From NCBI RefSeq assembly GCF_900113185.1, contig NZ_FOZD01000001.1, positions 1,798,001 through 1,862,000 on the forward strand: 64,000 nt of DNA, written 5' to 3'. Positions within the stretch are counted from its first letter, which is position 1, and the number at the start of each line of letters is the position of its first letter. The notes below the pieces were generated by a model. It had not been told where the DNA came from and did no database searches. It saw nothing but the letters and a program-made list of their open reading frames with translations. Below are positions 1 to 9,725 of the stretch, piece after piece. The position numbers were made by a program, and so were the translations under genes. The stretch comes from Agromyces sp. CF514. GTDB taxonomy: Bacteria; Actinomycetota; Actinomycetes; Actinomycetales; Microbacteriaceae.

Positions 1-1
1 C

Positions 2-2920
2 GCCGAGGGCATCCCCGTCGAGGGCATGGAGTCGCTGGCGCCCGCGCTGCTCGAACGCCTCGTGCCGTTCGCGCACTACCTGCCGGTCGGCGCGGCCGTC
101 GCCGTGCTGCACCCCGAGCGCGTCTCGGGGCGTGCGGTCAGCCTCGCCGAGACCAACCGCGAGTTCCTCGGCGCGGCCTGGAGCGCGGCCACGGCCGGCG
201 CCGACGCGCCGATCGACCTCGCCTCGGGCGACTTCCTCACGGTGCGCGAGTTCCGTGAGGCCGTGCTGTTCAGCGCGCCGGGCGAACCCGACCCGAAGCG
301 CGTGTGGTGGACCTTCACGAACTTCGACATGGGCGACGCCGCGGCCGTCGTCGCGGCGTCGGCCGGCGGTGAGGCGGCCGAGTCCGCGTCCCGCCTCGCC
401 TCCGAGTACGTGCGCGTCGCGGCCGATGCGATGCCGAGCTTCGCGGGCAACGTCGCGGGCGCGGTCGAGCACGTCGGGCAGCGACTGCGCGACGGCTGGA
501 GCCTCGTCGTGGCGTCCGAGGGTCAGGGGCTCGTCGAACGCGCCCGCGACGTGCTCTCCGAGGCAGGGTTCGCGGCCCGCACCGTCGAGGCCGTGCCCGA
601 CGAGCTCGAGCCGGGTGTCGCCTACCTCGTCCGCGCGGGCGCCGCACGCGGCTTCGAGGTGCCCGAGGTCAAGCTGGGTCTCCTCTCCGAGGCGGAGTTC
701 TACGGGCGCGCTGCGGGCTACGAGGCGCGCCGCAGCGCCAAGCTCGCGCCGCGGCGTCGCAATGTCGTCGACCCGCTGCAGCTCAAGGCCGGCGACTTCG
801 TCGTGCACCAGACCCACGGCATCGGCCGGTTCGTCGAGATGGTGCAGCGCGAGGTCGCGACCGGCAGCCGCCCCACCGGCCCGAGCCGCAGGGCGGGCAT
901 CGCCCAGCAGCCCAAGGCCGTGCGCGAGTACCTCGTGCTCGAGTACGCGGCCTCCAAGCGCGGCCAGGCGGGCGACCGGCTGTTCGTGCCGACCGACCAG
1001 CTCGACCTGCTCTCGCGCTACGTCGGCGGCGAGGCCCCCTCGCTCTCCAAGATGGGCGGCAGCGACTGGTCGCAGGCCAAGGGCAGGGCTCGCAAGGCCG
1101 TGCGCGACATCGCCGTCGAGCTCGTGAAGCTCTACTCGGCGCGCATGGCGGCGAAGGGCCACGCGTTCGGCCCCGACACCCCGTGGCAGCACGAGCTCGA
1201 AGAGGCGTTCCCGTTCACCGAGACGCCCGACCAGGTGCAGACCATCGACGAGATCAAGGCCGACATGGAGCGGCCGATCCCGATGGACCGCCTGCTCGCG
1301 GGCGATGTCGGCTTCGGCAAGACCGAGGTGGCGGTGCGTGCGGCCTTCAAGGCCATCCAAGACGGCAAGCAGGTCGCCATGCTCGTGCCGACCACGCTGC
1401 TCGTGAAGCAGCACCTCGAGACCTTCACCGAGCGCTTCGCCGGGTTCCCCGTGCACGTGCGCGCCCTCAGCCGCTTCCAGACCGACAAGGAGGCGCGCGA
1501 GACCATCGCCGGCCTCGGCGACGGCACGGTCGACATGGTGATCGGCACGCACCGCATCCTCACCGAGAAGGTGGTGTTCAAAGACGTCGGCCTCGTCATC
1601 ATCGATGAAGAGCAGCGGTTCGGCGTCGAGCACAAGGACGCGCTGAAGAAGCTCAAGACCAACGTCGACATCCTCGCGATGAGCGCCACGCCGATTCCTC
1701 GTTCGCTCGAGATGGCGGTCACCGGCATCCGCGAGATGTCCACCCTCGCGACCCCGCCCGAAGACCGGCATCCGATCCTCACGTTCGTCGGCCCCTACTC
1801 CGAGCAGCAGGTCGCGGCCGCCATCCGGCGCGAGATGCTGCGCGAGGGGCAGGTCTTCTTCGTGCACAACCGCGTCTCGTCGATCAACCGGGTCGCGGCG
1901 CAGCTGTCCGAGCTCGTACCCGAGGCGCGCATCGCGGTCGCGCACGGCCAGCTCAACGAGCACGTGCTCGAGCAGATCGTCAACGACTTCTGGGAGCGCA
2001 AGTTCGACGTGCTCGTGTCGACCACGATCATCGAGACCGGCCTCGACATCTCGAACGCGAACACGATCATCATCGACCGGGCCGACAAGTACGGCCTGAG
2101 CCAGTTGCACCAGCTGCGCGGTCGCGTCGGCCGAGGTCGGGAGCGCGCCTACGCGTACTTCCTCTGGGACCCGGCGAAGCCGCTCAGCGAGACCGCGCAC
2201 GACCGGCTCTCGACGATCGCAGCCAACAACGATCTCGGCTCGGGCATGCAGGTCGCCCTCAAAGACCTCGAGATCCGTGGCGCGGGCAACCTGCTGGGCG
2301 GCGAGCAGGCCGGCCACATCGCGGGCGTCGGCTTCGACCTGTACCTGCGCATGATCGGCGAAGCCGTCTCGACGTTCCGCGGCGACGTCGCCGAGGGCCA
2401 GACCGAGCTCCGACTCGAGCTGCCCATCGACGCGCACATCCCCGAGGACTACGTCGACTCCGAGCGCCTGCGCCTCGAGGCCTACCAGAAGCTCTCCGCC
2501 GCGAGCGGACCCGCGGCGAAAGAGGAGCAGCTCGGCCATGTGGTCGACGAGCTCGTCGACCGCTACGGCGCCCCGCCCGAGGCCGTGCAGAACCTCGTCG
2601 CCGTGTCGAGGCTTCGCAGGCTGGCGCAGTTCGCGGGGCTCTCCGACGTCATCGCAACGGGCACCAAGCTGCGCATCGCGCCCGCGAACATCCCCGACTC
2701 GCGCCGCGTTCGTCTCGAGCGCATGTACCCGGGGGCCAAGCTCGTCGCGGCGAGCGACGTGATCCTCGTGCCGTTCCCCGTGCGGGGCGGCGAGATGCCC
2801 GGCGACGCCGAACTCATCGAGTGGGTCTCGAACCTCATCACCGCGATCTTCCCGCTGCCCGAGGCGGCGGGTGCGGCCGGCGCGACGGGAACGGCATCGG
2901 CCGCGGGCGGAGTCGCCTAG
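2..2920 (+). CDS. mfd: Transcription-repair coupling factor Mfd, 5' end outside the window
   Basis: This is an ATP-dependent translocase that displaces RNA polymerase stalled at DNA lesions and recruits the UvrA repair machinery. The visible part has the RNA polymerase-interacting (CarD-like) segment around KAGDFVVHQTHGIGRF, then a superfamily 2 helicase core. That core has Walker A GDVGFGKTE, the DEEQ box in IIDEEQRFGVEHK, motif III MSATPIPRS and a C-terminal helicase lobe with HQLRGRVGRGRERAY. The Mfd C-terminal TRCF domain follows, with a short Ala/Gly tail. The frame stays open to base 2, and about 973 codons are visible against roughly 1150-1200 in the family. The N-terminal UvrB-like region is therefore cut by the window edge, and the Met at 26 is internal. 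Codon use is typical of the chromosome. Confidence 0.97.
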   Translation, partial: AEGIPVEGMESLAPALLERLVPFAHYLPVGAAVAVLHPERVSGRAVSLAETNREFLGAAWSAATAGADAPIDLASGDFLTVREFREAVLFSAPGEPDPKRVWWTFTNFDMGDAAAVVAASAGGEAAESASRLASEYVRVAADAMPSFAGNVAGAVEHVGQRLRDGWSLVVASEGQGLVERARDVLSEAGFAARTVEAVPDELEPGVAYLVRAGAARGFEVPEVKLGLLSEAEFYGRAAGYEARRSAKLAPRRRNVVDPLQLKAGDFVVHQTHGIGRFVEMVQREVATGSRPTGPSRRAGIAQQPKAVREYLVLEYAASKRGQAGDRLFVPTDQLDLLSRYVGGEAPSLSKMGGSDWSQAKGRARKAVRDIAVELVKLYSARMAAKGHAFGPDTPWQHELEEAFPFTETPDQVQTIDEIKADMERPIPMDRLLAGDVGFGKTEVAVRAAFKAIQDGKQVAMLVPTTLLVKQHLETFTERFAGFPVHVRALSRFQTDKEARETIAGLGDGTVDMVIGTHRILTEKVVFKDVGLVIIDEEQRFGVEHKDALKKLKTNVDILAMSATPIPRSLEMAVTGIREMSTLATPPEDRHPILTFVGPYSEQQVAAAIRREMLREGQVFFVHNRVSSINRVAAQLSELVPEARIAVAHGQLNEHVLEQIVNDFWERKFDVLVSTTIIETGLDISNANTIIIDRADKYGLSQLHQLRGRVGRGRERAYAYFLWDPAKPLSETAHDRLSTIAANNDLGSGMQVALKDLEIRGAGNLLGGEQAGHIAGVGFDLYLRMIGEAVSTFRGDVAEGQTELRLELPIDAHIPEDYVDSERLRLEAYQKLSAASGPAAKEEQLGHVVDELVDRYGAPPEAVQNLVAVSRLRRLAQFAGLSDVIATGTKLRIAPANIPDSRRVRLERMYPGAKLVAASDVILVPFPVRGGEMPGDAELIEWVSNLITAIFPLPEAAGAAGATGTASAAGGVA

Positions 2921-2981
2921 ACCGCGGTGGCCTGGCCGCGGCATCCGCTCGCCCGCGGCATCCGCTCGTCCTGAATTACAG

Positions 2982-4181
2982 TCAGCGCGAGAAGGGACCG
3001 CCCGGCCCGCCCGCCGCGCCCTGCGTGCGGTACTGCCGCGACCGCACGGTGACGGCGAGGCCCGACAGCACGATCGCGATGCCCGAGCCGAGCAGCACCG
3101 CGAGGGTGCCCTCGTTGGCGACCTCGGTGTCGCCGGCGAAGGCGAGCTCGTTCATGAGCAACGAGACCGTGAACCCGATGCCGCCGAGCGTGCCGACCAT
3201 GGCGAGGTCGCCGATCGTGAGCGACTGGCCGGTGCGCCGCCTCGCCACGAGCAGGCCGATGCCGCCGGCGAGCATGATGCCCACGATCTTGCCGACCGGG
3301 AGGCCGACGAGGATGCCCCAGAACGCCGGGTCGAGCTCGCTCGGGCTGACCTGGGGGATCGGCACCATCGCGGCGGAGAGCGCGAACAGCGGCAGGATGA
3401 CCCCGTTCGAGACGGGCTCGAGCCCGTGCACCGCCCGGCCGCCCGGTCGGCGAGCCATGACGAACCCGAGCGCGACGCCTGCGATCGTCGCGTGCACTCC
3501 CGACTGGTAGACGAAATACCAGGTCAGCACCGCGAGCACCCAGAGCACGAGCATGATCGGCCACTGCGCGCGGCGCGAGAGGACCCACGACGACCGGGGC
3601 TTCAGCATGCGGCTGAACGCGCCGAAGAGCGTGATCGTCACGGCGGCGAGCCCGAGGTGGGCCATGCTCGCATCCGCGGTGAAGAAGAAGGCGATGATGA
3701 GGATCGCGATGAGGTCGTCGAGCACCGCGAGCGCGAGGAGGAACACGCGCACGCGCGTCGGGATGAACCTGCCGAACACGGCGAGCACGCCGAGGGCGAA
3801 GGCGATGTCGGTCGCGGTCGGGATGGGCCAGCCGTCGACCGTATCGGTGCCGACGGTGAAGCCCACGTAGATCACGGCCGGCACAAGCACGCCGCCGACC
3901 GCGGCGATCGCGGGCAGGAGCGCCTTCGAGAGCGAGTTCAGCTCGCCGATGACGAGCTCGCGCTTGAGCTCGACCGCGACGATGAAGAAGAAGACCGCGA
4001 GCAGGCCGTCGCTGATCCAGTGGCCGAGCGAGAGGTCGAGACCGAGCCAGGGGAGGTCGAGGTGCGCGGTCTTCAGCTCGACGAGCACCGGCCCGAACGA
4101 CAGGTTGGCGAGCACGAGGCCGAGCACTGCGGCGATCAACAGCAGCACCGCCGACCAGCGTTCCGATCTCAGGATCTTCAT
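2982..4181 (-). CDS. nhaA: Na+/H+ antiporter NhaA
   Basis: This 399-residue integral membrane protein exchanges sodium for protons at the cytoplasmic membrane, giving Na+ and alkaline-pH tolerance. About eleven to twelve hydrophobic segments are visible. The paired ion-binding aspartates sit in LAVLDDLIAI, and the family motif TPTATDIAFALGVL appears here as IPTATDIAFALGVLAVFG. Length matches the NhaA family (about 390-430). It is convergent with mfd, with only about 60 bp between the two stop codons. It is divergent from the LysE-type gene, with a 156-bp intergenic region that should hold promoters for both. Confidence 0.96.
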   Translation of the reverse strand: MKILRSERWSAVLLLIAAVLGLVLANLSFGPVLVELKTAHLDLPWLGLDLSLGHWISDGLLAVFFFIVAVELKRELVIGELNSLSKALLPAIAAVGGVLVPAVIYVGFTVGTDTVDGWPIPTATDIAFALGVLAVFGRFIPTRVRVFLLALAVLDDLIAILIIAFFFTADASMAHLGLAAVTITLFGAFSRMLKPRSSWVLSRRAQWPIMLVLWVLAVLTWYFVYQSGVHATIAGVALGFVMARRPGGRAVHGLEPVSNGVILPLFALSAAMVPIPQVSPSELDPAFWGILVGLPVGKIVGIMLAGGIGLLVARRRTGQSLTIGDLAMVGTLGGIGFTVSLLMNELAFAGDTEVANEGTLAVLLGSGIAIVLSGLAVTVRSRQYRTQGAAGGPGGPFSR

Positions 4182-4325
4182 GGGGCACTCCGTTCGTCGG
4201 GTGCGACGCGGGACGGTGCTTCGGCAGGCGCTGGCACGGCGTTCCGGGTCGACGGGTCGGTTTCGGCGGTCTCCCGCCGGCCGACCAGACTTCCCGGCAC
4301 TCCTCGTGGAAGCCTATCGGGCACG

Positions 4326-4331
4326 TACACT
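4326..4331 (+). promoter_or_regulatory. -10 hexamer of a probable leaderless promoter (LysE-type gene)
   Basis: TACACT ends 6 nt before the GTG at 4338, and no Shine-Dalgarno sequence lies between them. That spacing places the transcription start at or within a base or two of the start codon. Confidence 0.5.
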
Positions 4332-4337
4332 CGTGCG

Positions 4338-4994
4338 GTGTCGTTCTCGGTCTGGGTCGCGTTGCTCGCGGCGAGCGTGGTGATCTCGTTCACCCCCGGC
4401 GCTGGGGCGATCAACACGATGGGCAACGCCCTGAAGGTCGGGCTGGGCCGCGCGTGGTGGGGCATCCTCGGGCAGCAGGCTGCGCTCGTCGTGCACATCG
4501 TGATCGTCGCGGCGGGCCTCGGCGTGCTGGTGGCGAACTCACCGGTCGCGTTCGACGCCATCCGCTACGCGGGCGCCGCCTACCTCGTCTACCTCGGCAT
4601 CCGGCAGTTCCTCGCGAAGCCCGTCGTCGACGGCTCCGTCGAGGCGACGGATGGTCCGGATGCCGCGGGCGGCCTCGACGCCCCGGTCGGCGAGTCCGCG
4701 TGGTCGCTGTTCCGTCGCGGCCTGCTCGTGAACCTGCTGAACCCGAAGGCGATCGTGTTCTTCCTCGCCTTCCTGCCGCAGTTCATCCGACCGGGCGAGC
4801 CGTTGCTGCCGCAGTACCTCGTGGTCGCCGCGACCGTGATCCTCGTCGACGTCGTCGTGATGTGGGGCTTCTTCGCCGTGGCGGCGAGGTCGTTCCGCCG
4901 AGTGACGAGGTCGGCGCGCGGGCAGACGGTGCTGAACCGCGTGTTCGGTTCGCTCTTCCTCGCGGTGGGCGTCGCGCTGGCGGCGATCCACTGA
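4338..4994 (+). CDS. LysE/RhtB-family amino-acid exporter
   Basis: This 218-residue inner-membrane protein has five to six hydrophobic segments. The LysE-family N-terminal signature is present as SFTPGAGAINTMGNAL, followed by GRAWWGILGQQ and the C-terminal half-signature LVNLLNPKAIVFFLAFLPQF. Members export amino acids such as lysine, threonine, homoserine lactones or leucine; the substrate cannot be read from sequence. A poorly conserved 20-residue loop rich in Asp/Gly/Ala links the halves. The open frame continues far upstream, but family alignment starts at the GTG at 4338. A -10-like hexamer lies 6 nt before that codon, supporting a leaderless start there. Confidence 0.88.
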   Translation: MSFSVWVALLAASVVISFTPGAGAINTMGNALKVGLGRAWWGILGQQAALVVHIVIVAAGLGVLVANSPVAFDAIRYAGAAYLVYLGIRQFLAKPVVDGSVEATDGPDAAGGLDAPVGESAWSLFRRGLLVNLLNPKAIVFFLAFLPQFIRPGEPLLPQYLVVAATVILVDVVVMWGFFAVAARSFRRVTRSARGQTVLNRVFGSLFLAVGVALAAIH

Positions 4995-5067
4995 CCCGCG
5001 TGTCCGGATGTCCGGATGTCCGGCGTCCTTGGCGTGAGGTGCCGGGCGCGTCGTCGCCCGGCATGCC

Positions 5068-5073
5068 TAGGCT
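5068..5073 (+). promoter_or_regulatory. -10 hexamer of a probable leaderless promoter (mazG)
   Basis: TAGGCT lies 6 nt before the ATG at 5080, with no ribosome binding site between them. Confidence 0.5.
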
Positions 5074-5079
5074 GAACGG

Positions 5080-5763
5080 ATGACGCACACAGCCGCATCC
5101 CCGGGCGACTCGCCGCACCCCGGGCTCGACGAGCTCATCGCCACGGTCGCCCTGCTGCGGGCGCCCGGCGGATGCCCGTGGGACGCCGACCAGACCCACG
5201 AGAGCCTCGTGCAGTACCTCGTCGAGGAGAGCTGGGAGCTCATCGACGCGATCGAGTCGGGCGACCGGGCCGAGATGATCGAGGAGCTCGGCGACGTGCT
5301 CTACCAGGTGCTCTTCCACGCCGACATCGCCGCGCACACCGACGGCGAGCGGTTCGACATCGACGACGTCGCGCGGCACATGACGGCGAAGATGGTGTCG
5401 CGGCATCCGCACGTCTTCGGCGATCGCGAGGCCGAGACGGCCGAAGATGTCGTCGCGTTCTGGGAAGACCTCAAGGCCGAGGAGAAGCCGCACCGCACGA
5501 GCGTGCTCGACGGCGTGCCGCGGGGCATGCCCGCGCTCGCGCTCGCGCAGAAGGTGCTCGGCAAGGCCGAGAAGGCCGGCGTCGGGGCGGATGCCGCGGG
5601 CGACGTCACGGCTCCGGCGACCGAAGCCGAGCTCGGCGATCTGCTGTTCGCGCTCGCCGCGTCGGCGAAGGCGCAGGGCCTCGACGCCGAGCGCGCGCTG
5701 CGCGGAGCCGTGCGCGCGTTCGAGGACGAGGTGCGTTCGGCTGAGGTCGCCGCGGGTTCGTGA
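5080..5763 (+). CDS. mazG: Nucleoside triphosphate pyrophosphohydrolase MazG
   Basis: This cytoplasmic house-cleaning enzyme hydrolyses (d)NTPs to NMP and pyrophosphate. Of its 227 residues, the N-terminal MazG domain carries the magnesium-binding pattern E-x-x-E...E-x-x-D in EESWELIDAIE and EELGDVLYQV. It is preceded by the typical GGCPWDADQTHESL. A shorter C-terminal MazG-like half with ELGDLLFALA follows the linker. The protein is shorter than E. coli MazG (263) mainly in the linker. Its stop codon lies inside the first unit of a 20-bp tandem repeat, so the last few residues (Ala-Gly-Ser) come from repeat-adjacent sequence. The ATG start is supported by a -10-like hexamer 6 nt upstream. 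Confidence 0.93.
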   Translation: MTHTAASPGDSPHPGLDELIATVALLRAPGGCPWDADQTHESLVQYLVEESWELIDAIESGDRAEMIEELGDVLYQVLFHADIAAHTDGERFDIDDVARHMTAKMVSRHPHVFGDREAETAEDVVAFWEDLKAEEKPHRTSVLDGVPRGMPALALAQKVLGKAEKAGVGADAAGDVTAPATEAELGDLLFALAASAKAQGLDAERALRGAVRAFEDEVRSAEVAAGS

Positions 5764-5830
5764 GCCGCGCTGCGCGTTCGTGAGCCGCGCCACGCGTTCG
5801 TGAGCCGCGCCACGCGTTCGTGAGCCGCGC
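5756..5830. repeat. Tandem repeat, four units with 20-bp period
   Basis: The 15-mer GTTCGTGAGCCGCGC occurs at 5756, 5776, 5796 and 5816. Each unit is separated by 5 nt (TGCGC, CACGC, CACGC variants). The first copy contains the mazG stop codon (TGA at 5761). The array ends about 25 bp before the hisS start codon. Confidence 0.95.
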
Positions 5831-5854
5831 CGCGGTGCTGGAAGAATGGTCGGC

Positions 5855-7123
5855 ATGGCCGCATCCGTCACTCCTCCGCGCGGAATGCGCGACTTCCTCC
5901 CCGCCGAGAAGGCCCGTCGCGAGCACGCCCTCGGCGTGATCCGGGGCGTCTACGCGTCGCACGGCTTCGACGAGATCGAGACGCCCGTGATGGAAGACGC
6001 CTCGCGCCTGCACGCGGGCCTCGGCGGCGACAACGAGAAGCTCGCGTTCGCCGTGATGAAGCGCGGCATCACCTCCGACGACCTGACGGCGGCCGCGGCA
6101 TCCGGCGACGCCCTCTCGCTCGCCGACCTGGGCCTGCGGTACGACCTCACGGTGCCGCTCGCGCGCTTCTACGCGACGCACCGCGCGGCGCTGCCCCCGG
6201 TGTTCCGCTCGATCCAGATCGCGCCCGTGTGGCGTGCGGAGCGCCCGCAGAAGGGGCGGTACCGCCAGTTCGTGCAGTGCGACATCGACATCATCGGCGA
6301 GTCCGGCCACCTCGCCGAGCTCGAGCTGCTCACGGCGACCCTCGCGGCGCTCGACGGGCTCGGGCTCGGCGGCTGCACCATCCGACTGAACGACCGGCGC
6401 ATCCTCGCCGGCATCCTCGGCTCGTGGGGCGTGCCCGACGAGCTGCGCGAGCGTGCGCTCATCACGATCGACAAGCTCGACAAGGTCGGCACCGGGGGAG
6501 TGGCCGCCGAGCTCCGCGATCTCGGCATCGTCGACGAGGGGGCGGATGTCGCGGCCGAGCTCGAGGCGCTGACCAACGCCGACTGGCACCTCGCCGACGG
6601 CATCGTGCCGCCGCCCTCGTGGCTCGACCTCGACGCCTACGCCGATCTCGTCGCGCTGCGCGAGATCCTCGCCGACGCGGCCATCGAGTTCGACCCGACG
6701 CTCGTGCGCGGCATGGGCTACTACACGGGCACGATCTTCGAGATCGCGCACCCCGACTTCGGCTACTCGCTCGGCGGCGGCGGCCGCTACGACGGCATGA
6801 TCGGCCGGTTCCTCGGGCAGGACGTGCCCGCGTGCGGCTTCTCGATCGGCTTCGAGCGCATCGTGGACCTTCTCGCCGTGCGCGACGACGGGCGCCCCCG
6901 CTCGGTCGTGCTGGTCTACGACCCCGCCGTCGAGCCCGCGACCCTGCTGAAGCTCAAGCACGAGCTCGTGGCATCCGGAACCCGCGTGCGCTTCGAGCGC
7001 CGCGTGAAGAACGCCCGCGCCCTGTTCGAGCGGGTCGCCGCCGACGGCTTCGACGCCGTCGCGAACGTGACCCCCGAGACGACGGATGCCGCGTCGCTCG
7101 CGTTCCGCGACCTCACCGCCTAG
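5855..7123 (+). CDS. hisS: Histidine--tRNA ligase
   Basis: This class II aminoacyl-tRNA synthetase charges tRNA-His and is essential in the cytoplasm. The N-terminus has the typical PPRGMRDFLP. Motif 2 is in FRSIQIAPVWRAERPQKGRYRQFVQ. The HisRS signatures VRGMGYYTGTIFEIAH (His-A) and SLGGGGRYDGMIGRF (motif 3 region, ACGFSIGFERI) are also present, with a short C-terminal anticodon-binding domain. The 422 residues match the family. I chose the ATG at 5855 rather than the one at 5846. It matches the family N-terminus (MAASVTPPRGM), whereas GGAAGA would sit directly against 5846. The C-terminal third carries THR-ASP-ALA written with the GGATGC word common in this genome. Confidence 0.95.
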   Translation: MAASVTPPRGMRDFLPAEKARREHALGVIRGVYASHGFDEIETPVMEDASRLHAGLGGDNEKLAFAVMKRGITSDDLTAAAASGDALSLADLGLRYDLTVPLARFYATHRAALPPVFRSIQIAPVWRAERPQKGRYRQFVQCDIDIIGESGHLAELELLTATLAALDGLGLGGCTIRLNDRRILAGILGSWGVPDELRERALITIDKLDKVGTGGVAAELRDLGIVDEGADVAAELEALTNADWHLADGIVPPPSWLDLDAYADLVALREILADAAIEFDPTLVRGMGYYTGTIFEIAHPDFGYSLGGGGRYDGMIGRFLGQDVPACGFSIGFERIVDLLAVRDDGRPRSVVLVYDPAVEPATLLKLKHELVASGTRVRFERRVKNARALFERVAADGFDAVANVTPETTDAASLAFRDLTA

Positions 7124-7136
7124 CCCTCAGCGAGAG

Positions 7137-7181
7137 GTCGCAGATGGCGACATCCGTGCGCGGATGGTCGCCATCTGCGAC
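7137..7181. repeat. Long hairpin 5' of the DUF559-like gene
   Basis: Arm GTCGCAGATGGCGACATCCG (7137-7156) pairs with 7161-7181 around a TGCG loop, with a single bulged base. It lies just after the hisS stop and may act as its terminator, although no T-tract follows. Its core AGATGGCGA/TCGCCATCT is shared with the hairpin at 8177-8239. Confidence 0.85.
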
Positions 7182-7253
7182 GCCGCGATGGTCGTGTTGC
7201 GGGGCTGTGGAGAGCTTGCCCGCGAATCGCGGGGGTCCAGCAGCATCGATGAC

Positions 7254-8174
7254 ATGATTCCCGCGTCCAGGCTGCCCTCGCATCTGCAGGGTGCCGCGTT
7301 CCTCGCCTCCGACGTGCACTTCCACGAGGCGACGCGAAGCCGACTCCGCGGACGTGACGTGCAGCGTCCGTTCACCGGGGTGCGCGCCGTCGGGCTCGAC
7401 CTCGAGGCCGTGCTCGATCGCTGTCGTGCCTACGAGCCATTGTTGCGACAGGGCGATGCCTTCAGCCACGAGACCGCCGCGGGGTTGTACGGCCTTCCCC
7501 TTCCCAGCCCTTCGCGATTCGTGCACGTCCTGGCCGGAGTCGGCTCGGCGCGATCGCGTACCCGAGGAGTGACCGGTCATACGACCCGCACGGCGGTTCC
7601 GATTCGGGTCGTCCACGGGCTGCCCGTCGTGCCACCCGCCATCGTGTGGTGTCAGCTCGCGGCGTCGCTGCGGCGGGAAGATCTCGTGGCCGTCGGGGAC
7701 GCCCTCGTGACCGGGCGGCGCGAAGGCCGGAATCGGGCTTCGGCGCTGGCGACGTTCGACGATCTCCGTGGTGCCGTGCGGATATGGGGCAGCGGGCGAG
7801 GTGCACGCAATCTCGCTTGGGCGTTGTTCCGCGTTCGCGTCGGAGCGGAGTCGAGACCCGAGTCGCTCACGCGGCTGCTGCTCGTGGAGCACCACCTGCC
7901 CGAGCCGATCGCGAACGATCCGACCTCCGTACGCGCCGGACTGGTCCTGCATCCCGACCTCAAATGGGAGCGCTGGCGAATCGTTCTCGAGTACGAGGGC
8001 GACGGGCACCGGACGAGTCGATCGCAGTGGCAGCGCGACATCCGTCGTCAGCGCGACTTCGAGGCCGCCGGATGGGCGGTCATCCGGGTGACGTCACACG
8101 ACCTGTTCGTCGACCCCGCGGCCTTCATCGCGCGAGTTCGAGACGTCATCGCACTGCGCTGTCGGGACAGCTGA
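7254..8174 (+). CDS. AbiEi-like / DUF559 (Vsr-fold) domain protein
   Basis: This 306-residue cytoplasmic protein belongs to a type common in actinobacteria. The N-terminal part resembles the winged-helix region of AbiEi-type antitoxin-like proteins (FSHETAAGLYGLPLP, HTTRTAVPIRVVHGLPVVPPA). The C-terminal part is a DUF559/Vsr-like PD-(D/E)XK fold with IVLEYEGDGH, then QWQRDIRRQRDFEAAGW and VIRVTSHDLF. The acidic residues E-x-E-x-D and the RD..R pair are the expected nuclease-like positions. No partner toxin is adjacent, and no function has been demonstrated for the family. The start at 7254 gives the usual N-terminus; the open frame extends further upstream through the hairpin and was not used. 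Codons are slightly less GC-extreme than in hisS and eno. It is flanked by two related long hairpins. Confidence 0.7.
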   Translation: MIPASRLPSHLQGAAFLASDVHFHEATRSRLRGRDVQRPFTGVRAVGLDLEAVLDRCRAYEPLLRQGDAFSHETAAGLYGLPLPSPSRFVHVLAGVGSARSRTRGVTGHTTRTAVPIRVVHGLPVVPPAIVWCQLAASLRREDLVAVGDALVTGRREGRNRASALATFDDLRGAVRIWGSGRGARNLAWALFRVRVGAESRPESLTRLLLVEHHLPEPIANDPTSVRAGLVLHPDLKWERWRIVLEYEGDGHRTSRSQWQRDIRRQRDFEAAGWAVIRVTSHDLFVDPAAFIARVRDVIALRCRDS

Positions 8175-8176
8175 CC

Positions 8177-8239
8177 CCTCGAGAAGTCTCAGATGGCGAT
8201 GATGCGGCCCTTGGAGTCGCCATCTGCGACTTCTCGAGG
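8177..8239. repeat. Long hairpin 3' of the DUF559-like gene
   Basis: Two 23-nt arms (8177-8199 and 8217-8239) pair with one mismatch around a 17-nt loop. The outer part is CCTCGAGAAGT and the inner part AGATGGCGA. The hairpin starts 2 nt after the stop codon and may serve as a terminator. It shares its core with the hairpin at 7137-7181. Confidence 0.85.
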
Positions 8240-8284
8240 CCCTGTGCGAGCAGCGCGGCGGGCGACGTGGAACGTCATGCGTGA

Positions 8285-9640
<1,356 letters not shown>

Positions 9641-9661
9641 TCGGCTCCGACTGCACAGACT

Positions 9662-9691
9662 GGCGGGGGTGGCCGAATGGCCGCCCCCGCC
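9662..9691 (+). terminator. Terminator hairpin after eno
   Basis: GGCGGGGGTGGCC and GGCCGCCCCCGCC form a 13-bp stem (one G-U pair) around GAAT. It lies 21 nt after the eno stop. No T-run follows. Confidence 0.65.
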
Positions 9692-9725
9692 GGTTCGCGT
9701 CCGGGCTCAGATGAGGGGAGGGACG

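Noticed and set aside
2871..4337. Long upstream extension of the LysE-type gene
   Set aside because: It is antisense to nhaA and lacks any domain; the LysE similarity begins at 4338 with a fitting promoter.
5756..5830. CRISPR-like array
   Set aside because: Only four 20-bp-period units with 5-nt spacers and no cas genes; a simple tandem repeat.
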